DNA from: CAYUVH01 sp964448135
GTDB taxonomy: Bacteria > Verrucomicrobiota > Verrucomicrobiia > Limisphaerales > UBA8199
Direction: 5' to 3'
DNA: 64,000 nt
NCBI GenBank assembly: GCA_964448135.1
Contig: CAYUVH010000003.1
Coordinates: forward strand, 19,277 to 83,276
Shown here: piece after piece, positions 1 to 9,000 of the stretch
How the letters are laid out: each line of letters starts with the position of its first letter
Position numbering within the stretch: position 1 is the stretch's first letter
Program-made: the position numbers and the translations under genes
Notes under the pieces: generated by a model
What the model was told of the DNA's origin: nothing
Database searches by the model: none
Seen by the model: the letters and a program-made list of their open reading frames with translations, nothing else

Positions 1-50
1 GCTGCCAGGGCGGCCCTCCCGCCGGTTACGTGACCGGTGATTTGAAAATT

Positions 51-614
51 ATGAAACCTTTGATTTGTTATGTGACTCTCGGGGCTTTGGGGCTGCTGTG
101 CGGTTGCGTGCAGGAAAAAGCCCGGCCCGGCAATAGCAATGGCGCGGCCGTGGTCGAAAAAGCGCCGGGCTTGAAGGCGGTTGCCATTTTGTACCCGGCT
201 TCGCAAAGCCAGGCGCGGGGCACGGTGAGCTTTTATAAGAAGAGCGGCGACGAGGTGCGCGTGGACGCCACCTTCAGCGGCCTGCCTCCGGGTAATCACG
301 CGTTTCATATTCACGAGAAGGGCGATTGCTCCACGCCGGATGCGTCCTCCGCGGGCGGCCATTTCAATCCGCACCACATGCCGCATGGCGGCCCGGATGC
401 GAGGCAACGGCACGTGGGGGATTTCGGCAACCTGGCGGCCGATTCCGACGGCAACGCGCATTACTCCAGGGTGTTCACCAATCTCGAATTCAGCGGCGAG
501 GCTTCCATCATAGGCCGCGGCGTGATCGTGCATGAAAAACCGGACGACATGCAAACGCAGCCCAGCGGCAACGCCGGCGCGCGCATTGCGTGCGGTGTGA
601 TCGAAGCCAGGTAA
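51..614 (+). CDS. sodC: Cu/Zn superoxide dismutase, lipoprotein
   Basis: Predicted to dismutate superoxide in the periplasm or at a membrane surface. The product has a hydrophobic leader ending in a lipobox-like LCGC about 20 residues in. The Cu/Zn SOD core follows: a copper-ligand stretch HAFHIHEKGDCS, then GGHFNP, HVGDFGNL for the shared zinc/copper site, and a C-terminal VIVHEK, GNAGARIACGVI segment containing the second disulphide cysteine. About 187 residues is normal for a bacterial SodC with a leader. I start at the ATG at 51 rather than the upstream ATG at 30 because the signal peptide then begins correctly with MKPL. It lies just ahead of two other stress-type genes on the same strand. 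The family assignment is firm; lipid anchoring is an inference. Confidence 0.9.
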   Translation: MKPLICYVTLGALGLLCGCVQEKARPGNSNGAAVVEKAPGLKAVAILYPASQSQARGTVSFYKKSGDEVRVDATFSGLPPGNHAFHIHEKGDCSTPDASSAGGHFNPHHMPHGGPDARQRHVGDFGNLAADSDGNAHYSRVFTNLEFSGEASIIGRGVIVHEKPDDMQTQPSGNAGARIACGVIEAR

Positions 615-654
615 ATCCTGTCCCGAAACCTCAACCTTCAACCTCATTGTGTTT

Positions 655-903
655 ATGCCACGTGGAGACAAATCCAGCTACACGAACAAACAGAAACGCC
701 AGGCCGATCATATCGAAGAGGGCTACGAGTCGCGCGGTCTCGGCAAAAAAGAAGCGAAAAAGCGCGCCTGGGCCACCGTGAACAAGATGACGCACGGCGG
801 CAAGAAGAGCGGCTCCGGCCGGGGCAAGGCGGAGAACCACGGCCCCGCGCGCAAAGGCGGCCGCCTCGGTGGCCGCGCGCGCAGTCGCCGGTCGCGCTCC
901 TGA
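655..903 (+). CDS. Small basic protein of the type often labelled plasmid stabilization protein
   Basis: Encodes an 82-residue, very basic, glycine-rich protein beginning MPRGDKSSYTNKQKRQADHI. The front half is a conserved helical block (HIEEGYESRGLGKKEAKKRAWATVNK). The tail is a disordered Lys/Gly/Ser/Arg region (GGKKSGSGRGK, then an Arg/Ser-rich end). Relatives are common beside stress genes in Proteobacteria and Verrucomicrobia and are often annotated as plasmid stabilization proteins without experimental support that I know of. The basic tail suggests nucleic-acid binding, which is inference. The ATG at 655 is chosen over one two codons upstream because the family starts MPRG. It lies 40 bp after sodC and 19 bp before the next gene, so the three may be co-transcribed. 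Confidence 0.7.
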   Translation: MPRGDKSSYTNKQKRQADHIEEGYESRGLGKKEAKKRAWATVNKMTHGGKKSGSGRGKAENHGPARKGGRLGGRARSRRSRS

Positions 904-922
904 CCGCCGATTTTTCCAATTT

Positions 923-1426
923 ATGAAACCAAACGAAAGCGAGCGGTTCCGCGAATTGCTCGCCGGCTACAACACGGCGGTACTCATCACGCACAACACG
1001 AAACCGGGCTTCGTCGCCCGGCCGATGGCGATCGCCGGCGTGGAGCCCGACTGCACACTCTGGTTTATCACCGGCTACGACTCCGCCAAGGTCCATGAGA
1101 TCGCGGAGGATACGCGCGTGATGGTGGTCTGCCAGAACTCGTGGTCCAGTTGTGTATCGATTTCGGGGCGCGCCTTGTTGGTGCGCGACGAAAAGAAAAT
1201 CGAGCAACTCTGGAACACCGCCTACAAGGCGTGGTTTCCCAAAGGGCCGACTGATCCCAACATCGTGTTGATCCGGGTGATGGCCGAGAGCGGCGAGTAT
1301 TGGGACAACACCGGCATGAACGCCGTGACCTACGCCTACCAGACCGTGAAAGCCATGGTCACCGGCACGCCGCCGGAGGTCAAAGAAGGCGCCCAGCACG
1401 GGCGGATGAATTTGAAGAAGAAGTAG
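923..1426 (+). CDS. General stress protein 26-like FMN-binding split-barrel protein
   Basis: Encodes 167 residues resembling the pyridoxamine 5'-phosphate oxidase-like split barrel (general stress protein 26 family), which binds flavin. Visible family features are an N-terminal helix (ESERFRELLAGY), strand TAVLITHN, the ARPMAI segment that lines the flavin pocket, CTLWFITGYDSAKVHEI, a VSISGRALLVRD strand and the C-terminal RVMAESGEYWDN. The activity is unknown; the family may reduce or bind flavins and pyridoxal compounds. The start at 923 is chosen because the longer reading frame adds a basic stretch that overlaps the end of the preceding gene. The context with sodC and the small basic protein suggests an oxidative or general stress cluster. 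Confidence 0.8.
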   Translation: MKPNESERFRELLAGYNTAVLITHNTKPGFVARPMAIAGVEPDCTLWFITGYDSAKVHEIAEDTRVMVVCQNSWSSCVSISGRALLVRDEKKIEQLWNTAYKAWFPKGPTDPNIVLIRVMAESGEYWDNTGMNAVTYAYQTVKAMVTGTPPEVKEGAQHGRMNLKKK

Positions 1427-1480
1427 GCAAGGCGAAGGCGCCGGGATGGCTGGAGATTCGGATTTCATGGGACGCGGTGG

Positions 1481-1528
1481 GATTAGGATTAGGATTAGGA
1501 TTGGGACTACGAGTAGGATTAGGAAGGG
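1481..1528 (+). repeat. GGATTA hexamer microsatellite
   Basis: Tandem GGATTA units, four in a row and then two more after a short break, begin about 55 bp after the stop of the preceding gene. A reverse-orientation counterpart (CCTAAT units) lies at 46010-46050, also directly after a gene. Confidence 0.8.
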
Positions 1529-1691
1529 AAGGCATTGCACCCTGGCAGCATGCATGCCCGAGCGAGGGCTCTGGGTTGCAGGTTGCGAGTCGCCCGTCTT
1601 CGCTCTGCTACGACGCGGCGCGCCCGTCTGCGCTTCGCTTTGGCGCGGCAGGCAGGTTGCAAGTTTTTGACCTTGAGGACGTCAAATGGGC

Positions 1692-2070
1692 GGTGGGGCC
1701 CCCTGCGAGAGGTTGTTCTTTAAGTGTATTTAGGTGTTTTTTTGTGTTTTTTGGCGGTCCTTGAGTGTTTTTTGCTGTCCCCTTCGTGTTCCTTTGGTGT
1801 CCGTTCGGAAGGGGTGGGACCAGAGGAGGGAAAAGGCATGGTGGCAATAGAAGGCAATAGGTGGCATTAGCTGGCATTGGGTTGGCAATAGGTGGCACAG
1901 GGGGAAGGTTGAAAGTTGCAGGCTGCAGGTTGAAAAAATCTGTCCGCAATGAGCCTCGATAATTTTTTTGGTTTGACTGGGTTTGACTCGGTTTGACCGG
2001 GAGGGGACACAGGGGACCGGAGCGGGCGGACGCAATGGGCTGGCAGGCATAGTCGGCATACGTTTCCTTG
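1692..2070 (-). repeat. Composite non-coding repeat element, copy A
   Basis: Three sub-arrays with units of about 10 bp follow one another. Positions 1692-1812 hold a T-tract array with GTGTTTT-type units next to a GGGGCCCCCTGCGAGAGG end. Positions 1841-1900 hold near-exact 10-mers such as GTGGCAATAG, AAGGCAATAG, GTGGCATTAG and CTGGCATTGG. Positions 1971-2000 hold GGTTTGACT-type units. Related copies lie at 15229-15600, 54600-54845 and 63740-63890. Open reading frames across it are low-complexity and look spurious. From 2071 to 2476 I see no gene or clear structure. Confidence 0.8.
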
Positions 2071-2476
2071 TTCCTTGAATTTCCCTGAGTGCGCCCGCGT
2101 AGAGAATCGGCTGTGTCCACCGGCGATTCCCGGGCGAGAAATCCCTCCGCAGATAGAGTTACACGATTTGGCTGGGTGTCAAGGCGTCGGATGGCAAAAA
2201 ACCGAAATTCGCCGAGCTTGGTTGCCATCCGAATAAATCGTGGTCCCGGCGTGGCGATGGACTAAAGTTCTCGGCGTTCGGCGAAGTTCCTGATTGGATC
2301 ATATTCCGATATTCGAACCGCCTCGGTTATGATTCGTATCTTCGGAAGCCGTTTCGCGGTCTTTCAGAGCATGTTCGTTTTGCTCATGCTTTTTCAGCTG
2401 TGGCAAAGCGGGGCGGGTCGTTGGAAAAGTGTAAATAGTAAGGACTGACACTTGGTGACTTGGTCATACTTTGAAT

Positions 2477-2983
2477 ATGCTTATCGTCCTCAGCGGTCTT
2501 CCGGGTACGGGGAAAACGACCATCGCCCGTGAACTGGCGCGGCGACTCAAGGCCGTGCATGTGCGCGTAGACTCCATCGAACAGGCGATAAAAGACTCTG
2601 AATCATTCTCCGGGCCGATGACTGATGCGGGCTATCGTGCAGGATATGCGATCGCGGAAGACAATCTCCGTCTTGGACACATTGTTATTGCGGATTCGGT
2701 CAATCCGATTCATCTGACACGAGATCGGTGGATTGCCGCCGCCCAACATACCCGTCAAAAGGTTGTGGAAATTGAGATCAAATGCTCCGACTCAGCGGAG
2801 CATCAACGCAGGGTGGAAACCAGGGTAGCAGACATTCCGGGGCATCGATTGCCATCGTGGCACGAGGTGGCTAAGTGGGATTATCAGCCTTGGAAAAGAG
2901 AACATCTGGTCATAGATACGGCACGCTGCTCTCCCGCCCAGGCCGTTGATCTCATCGTCAGTGAAATTGAAAAAGCCCCTTGA
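2477..2983 (+). CDS. Small P-loop kinase / AAA-domain protein
   Basis: Encodes 168 residues of the AAA_33/zeta-toxin-like small kinase fold. A Walker A motif, GLPGTGKTT, sits near residues 7-15. A VRVDSIEQAI strand-helix follows, corresponding to the substrate acid region of adenylylsulfate- and nucleoside-type kinases. A Walker B-like strand IVIADSVNP is near residues 74-82, and a mobile lid has several Arg residues (HQRRVETR). It likely phosphorylates a small molecule, but the substrate cannot be told. The TTG at 2471 is also in frame; I prefer ATG 2477 because MLIVLSGLPG is the usual family start. It is a stand-alone gene facing the convergent glucan synthase gene. Confidence 0.75.
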   Translation: MLIVLSGLPGTGKTTIARELARRLKAVHVRVDSIEQAIKDSESFSGPMTDAGYRAGYAIAEDNLRLGHIVIADSVNPIHLTRDRWIAAAQHTRQKVVEIEIKCSDSAEHQRRVETRVADIPGHRLPSWHEVAKWDYQPWKREHLVIDTARCSPAQAVDLIVSEIEKAP

Positions 2984-3041
2984 TCAATCCGCGGTCAAGA
3001 GTGTGGAGTGCCCGTTCGGTGAACGACAGGTTGCCCACCGC

Positions 3042-6000
3042 TTACCCCTGACTCACACTCCCAAAAATTACCCGCACCTTGTGCTTCGCGTGGTCGTCTT
3101 GTAAAGGGAGCCACTGTTCGGGAAGCATTTGGCCGTCCAGTTCCACTTTGTAGGGACCAGTCCAGATTCCCAACGGACTGCTGAGCGTGATTTGATACTG
3201 GGTCTCGCGATAGCGGTAATTGATCTGGAAGGTTTTCCAGTCATTGCGCACGCGCGGTTCGAAGCGCAGGCGATCGACTTCGAGGACCAGGCCGAGCAAC
3301 GTTTCGGTAATGAGGCGATAGAGCCAGCCGGCCGAGCCGGTGTACCAGCTCCAGCCGCCGCGGCCGACGTGCGGGGGCATGCTGTAAACATCCGCGGCCA
3401 CGACGTAGGGCTCGAGTTTGTAGCGTTGCGCGGCCTGGGTGGTCTGGGAATGGCGGATGGGATTGATCAGGTCGAACAGCTCCCAGGCGCGCTTGGTTTC
3501 GCCCATCTGGGCGAAGGCCATCACGGTCCAGATGGCGCCGTGGGTGTATTGCCCGCCGTTTTCGCGGACGCCGGGAACGTAGCCTTTGATGTAGCCGGGT
3601 TCGAGCGACGACCGGTCGAAGGGCGGGGTCAGGAGTTGGATCAGATGCGCGTCGCGGCGGACGAGTTTTTCATAGACGGCCCGCATGCCTTCGCGCGAAC
3701 GCTCGGGATCGTGCATGCCGGTGAGCACGGACCAGCTTTGCGGCAGCGAATCAATCTGGCATTCCGAGTTGCTGGCCGAACCCAGCGGCTCGCCGTTGTC
3801 GAAGTAAGCGCGACGATACCAATGGCCGTCCCACGCGTGGGCCTCGATGTTTTTTCTCAACTCGGACGCCTGCGCTTCGCAGAGGTCGGCGAAATCCTGA
3901 TCGCCCCGGCGGCGCGCCACCGGTGCAAAATGGTGCAGGACGTCCCAGAGGAAGAAGGCGAGCCACACGCTCTCGCCCTGGCCGTGCTGGCCGACGAGGT
4001 TCATGCCGTCATTCCAATCGCCACAACCCATCAGCGGCAGGCCGTGCCGGCCGAAACGGAGGCCCCGGCGGATGGCGCGCAGGCAATGTTCATACAAAGT
4101 ACCGCGTTCATCCGAACGTCGGGGCGCGTCGTAATAACTTTCCTCGTCCGGTTTGAGCAGCCGGCCTTCGAGAAAGGCGATTTTTTCGTCCAGCACGCCC
4201 GTGTCGCCGAGTGCTTCCACGTAGCGACTCGTGGCATACGGCAGCCAGAGGAAATCGTCGGAGAACTGGGTGCGCACGCCGCGATCGTGCGGCGGGTGCC
4301 ACCAGTGCTGCACGTCGCCTTCGCGGAACTGGTGGGCGGCGGCGCGCAGCAGATGTTCCCGCAGAATGGCCGGCCTCGAATGAATCAGGGCCATGGTGTC
4401 CTGGAGTTGATCGCGGAAGCCAAATGCCCCGCCCGATTGGTAGAAGCCGGTGCGCGCCCAGATGCGCGCGGACAGCGTCTGGTAGATCAGCCAGCCATTG
4501 GCGAGAAAATTCAAGGCCGGATCGGGGGTCTCGACCTGCACCGCGCCGACCACGTCATTCCACAGGGCGCGCACCATGTAGATGGCGTCGCGGCAGGAGT
4601 CCGCGTGACGGTAATTTTTCAGCAGCACGCGGGCCTTTTCCTCGTCCTTGGCCGCGCCGCATTTGAAGATGACTTCGCGTTCCTCCTCGGGGTTGAGCTC
4701 GATGTTCACTTGCAGGGCGGTGCAGGGATCCAGGCCGGCGCCCACGCGGCCGGAAAGCCGCTGGCGGCCGAGGCCCGCGGGATTGGCGGGACTCCCGTTG
4801 CGGCCGATGAACTCTGTGCGATCGCACGTGAACGACATCAAGGGTTCGGAAGCGGCGGCGAAGACGACCCGGCGTTCGAAGTCGGTGTTGTAGGCATTGC
4901 GCGCCAGCACCGCGCCGGTCGAAGCGTCCAGTTCCGTCACCACATGCATCGCGCTGCGCTGTTGCAGCTCGCCCAGGACCCATTCCCAGTAGCCAGTCGC
5001 GGTGAGGTAACGGCGGCGCGCGGATTTGTTGCGCAGGATCAGCCGCGCAAACTTCACCGGCGCGTCGGCTGCCACGTACACCCACAATTCCGAAACGATA
5101 CCATCCTCCTCATGTTCGAAGACGGAATAGCCGAAGCCGTGCCGGCAAACATACGGTGTCGCTCCGCGTTGCGGCCAGGGAGTCGGCGACCAGGAGTGGC
5201 CGGTTAGTTCGTCACGAATATAAAAGGCCTCGCCCTGGAGGCCGGTGACAGGATCGTTGTTCCAGGGCGTGAGGCGAAATTCGTGGCAGTTTTCCGACCA
5301 GGTATAAGCGCCGCCGCTTTCGGAAATCAGCGTGCCGAACTCCGGGTTGGCGATGACGTTGGCCCACGGCGCGGGCGTGGGATTGCCCGCGTGCACGGTG
5401 ATGATGTATTCGTGGCCGTTCTCGGAAAAGCCGCCCCAGCCGTTTTCAAACGCCAGCTGGCGGGGCGCCGGAGCGGTGGGCGACTGCAACGCACGCCGCG
5501 GACGTTCGGGGGCCAACGGCGGCGGCACGGGCAGCAAACGCTCGCGGCGCTGCATCTGCTCGGCGAGGCTTCCGTTTTCATCCGTGAAGACCATGCGCGC
5601 CGCCGCCTGGAGGAGCAGGTGATCCTCCGGCGAAAGCTGGTCCGCGCGCCGCACAAAAATGCCGCCCGGTTTGTCCAGCATCTGCGCCTCGATGCCCGAC
5701 GCGATCAGGGTCATGATCTGGTCGTGCATGGACTGGCGATAGCTCGATTCGTCGTCATTCACGATGACCAGGTCCGCCGCCAGGCCCTTGAGCCGCCAGT
5801 AAGCGTGCGCCTGGAGGATTTCGCGGATGAAATCCAGCCGTTCGGCGCTGGTGGAACGCACCAGCACGATGGGCAGGTCGCCCGAAATGCCGAAGCTCCA
5901 GAGGTTGCGCTGGCCGCGGCGGTTTTGCATGAGGAGGTTTTGCGCCCCGCGACGCTGGCGTTGCGAAAAGAGTAGGGCGCTCGCGAGCCGGCCAAACAGC

Positions 6001-9000
6001 TGGGCCTGAGGTTCGGTCGCGTTGAGATGGCGCAGCGTGACCAGGCCGTGCGTCCAGGCGAGCTCGAACCCGCGTTCCGCGATCAGGTAGTCCTGGTAAC
6101 GGTCAATCAGATGGATGACCGCGTCCCGCGTCGGTGCGGCCCCCATGATCAGCACGGCGCGGGCCGTCTCTTTCGCGCCGATCCGCACCGTGCGGCGGAT
6201 CGCCACCGCCGGATCGAGCACCGACCCGGAACTGTCGGAGAGCGTCCCGTCTTCCTCCATCGCCAGCGGCGCGGAGGCGTCGCGCCCGCGGCCGATGAAA
6301 CGGGCCCGGTCGGTTTCGAAGGAAGCCGTCCCTTCCTCGGGCGAGAGCACGAGCATGAGTTGAAACATCCACGGCGGCTGTTCGGTGTGGGTGCGCGGTC
6401 GTCGGGAGCAGATGATCGCGCTTTTGTCGCGCAGGATTTCGGTCTGGACGAACAGTTTCGTGAAGGCCGGATGCGCCTGGTCGGCCGCCGCTGAATTGAG
6501 CACCACCTCCGCGAAGCTCGTCAATTCGATCAACCTCTCCTCGCTCGAATGATTGGTGATGATCACCCGCCGGACTTCCACGTCCTCTTCCGGCGACACG
6601 GCGATCTCCGTGTGCACGTCGAGTTCTTCCATCCGCTGCCGGAACTCCGCGCGGCCCTGGCTGAAGATGGCCTCGTAGGAACTGGCGGCGCGCAATACCG
6701 GCTGGTAGGCGGTGGACCAGTACTTGGACGACGCCCGGTCGCGCAGGTAGATGAAGGTTCCCCAACAGTCGCGCGTGGCGTCTTCGCGCCAGCGAGTCAG
6801 GGCCACGTTGTTCCACAAGCTGTAACCGCCGCCGGCGTTGGTCACCATGACGTGATAGCGGCCGTTGGAGAGCAAATGCACTTCGGGATTCGTGGTGTTG
6901 GGCGTGGAAAAGACGCGGAAGGGCGTTTCGCCCGGTTCCACCGCTTCGTGCGCGCGTTCCGTATCCAGTTCCTGCACTTGCAGCCCGGCTCCGTGGCGCG
7001 GCACCCGCTCGTGGAGCAGGACTTCGGCGGCCTTGAAGAAGGGATTCTGGAGAAAACGACGCTGCATCGGCTGATCGAGCAGGCACTGCGCCATGGCCAG
7101 GAACGCCATGCTCTGGTGATGCACCATGTAGGATTGCACCAGCGCAAAGCTTTTCCCCCGCGGCAGGCGTGACACGGTGAAATCCAGCGCCTCGTAAAAT
7201 CCATAACGCCCCTGCGCGCCCATCTGGCGCAGCTTTTCCAGGTTGAGGCACGCCGCTCGCGGGGCCACCGCCAGGGACATGGCCGAGGCATAGGGCGCCA
7301 CCACCACGTCTTCGCCCAACCCGCGCTTCAGGCCGAGACCGGGAACGCCAAACGCGCGGTACTGATAGTTCGACTGGGCGTCGGTCAGGTTGTAGCCCGA
7401 TTCCGAGATGCCCCACGGAATGCCCAATTGCTCCGCGTATTCGATCTGGCATTCCACCGCGGCCCGCGCCGAAGTGTCGAGCAACGTGCCCTCGTAGCTG
7501 GGCATCACCAGTTGCGGCATCAGGTATTCGAACATCGAACCGCTCCACGACACCAGCGCGTCGTGGCCGTTGACGCCCGCGAGCAGCCGGCCCAGCGCGA
7601 ACCAATGCGCCTGGGGCACCTGGCCCAGCGCGATGGCGACGTAGCTGGCCAGCCGCGATTCCGAGGCGAGCAGGTCGTAGTAACTCGGATCCAGCTTGTG
7701 GGTGGCCACGTTGTAGCCGATGGAAAAGAGCTTTCGCGAAGGCACATACAGGAGCGAGAAATCCATCATCGCATTGTCATCGCAACGCGCCGCCAGCGCT
7801 TCCAGCAAGCGACTCCGCTCCTGTGCTTTACCCAGCGCCTCCCGCAGCGCGGCTTTTAGATCGGCGAGGAACTTGTTTTCGCCGGCGTCCTTATCCGCCG
7901 GTGGCAAATACGCGAGGGTGGTTTCGATCTGCCGCCGGCTGGGAAACGCGCTAAGCCGCGCCCACAGGTCGTCGAGCCCGTGTTCGCGCAGCTTTTGCGT
8001 TTCGGCCTGCCAGTTGGAAGAAGCGGGCAGCTTGATCCAGGGATAAGCCGCGAGCAGGGAATCATGATGATCGCGGCACAGCTTCAGGCAGGCCTGCTGC
8101 CACCAGCGATATTCCTCGTCATCATCCACACTCAGGCGCGGCGGAAGCCCGTTTAGAAACTCTTCGGTCGCTTTCAACAGTGCCATCGCCGCCGGCAAGG
8201 TTTCCGGCGTGCCGGTCAGGCGCACGTCAAATTCATCAATCCGCTGGAGCAGCGCCTTGCCGTTGGCTGAATGGGTCTCCTGGCAGAAATCCTTCAGGCC
8301 CGCCAGCGTGTCGCGCAGTCCGGAAAACATTGCCGGTGCGGGCATGGGATTATCCGCCAGTTCCAGCAGCCCGGTCCGCAAGGTAAGCAACGTGCTCGCG
8401 AGGTTGCCGTTGTCCACCGTGGACAGATAGGGCGGCTGCAGGACTTGCAGCGTGCGCGTATCGTACCAGTTGTAGTAGTGGCCCTGGTATTTTTCCAGCC
8501 GGTCCATGGTGCGCAGGGAACTCGCCAGGCGCTCACTCAGTTGCGGCAGCGTCAGGTATCCGAAATCCCACGCTGCCAGCGTGCTCAGCAATCCCATGCC
8601 GATATTCGTGGGCGAAGTGCGCGTTGCGATGATGGGTCGCGGGTATTCCTGAAAATTGTCCGGTGGCAGCCAGTTGTCCTCCGGTCCGATGAACGTTTCA
8701 AAAAAGCGCCAGGTCTTGCGCGCCATCAACCTCGCAAAGCGCGTTTGTTCCCGTGAAAGTTTCTCCACCCGGTGCTCAATCGGTCGGCTCACCCACCACG
8801 CGATCAGCGGCGAGCCCGCCCAGAGCAGCGCAAAAGGGAGCACCAGCGGCAAAGCGGCGCGATTGAGCATGAAGACCGCGATCAGCAGCCCCGCCGCAAA
8901 TGCCGGGGCGATATCCATGACCACCCAGTGTGCCAACAGCGAACCGCGGCTCGAGCGCTCGGTTTCACTGGCTGTCTGCCATTCGAGCAACTTGTGTTTC

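Noticed and set aside
1608..2228. 206-codon minus-strand frame over composite repeat A
   Set aside because: It translates the repeat units into Pro/Thr/Asn runs without any conserved domain; the repeat is shared with other gene-free sites.
3129..5207. 692-codon open frame on the plus strand opposite the glucan synthase
   Set aside because: It lies wholly within the glucan synthase coding frame on the other strand; its translation is low-complexity and matches no family. GC-rich codon bias creates long antisense frames.
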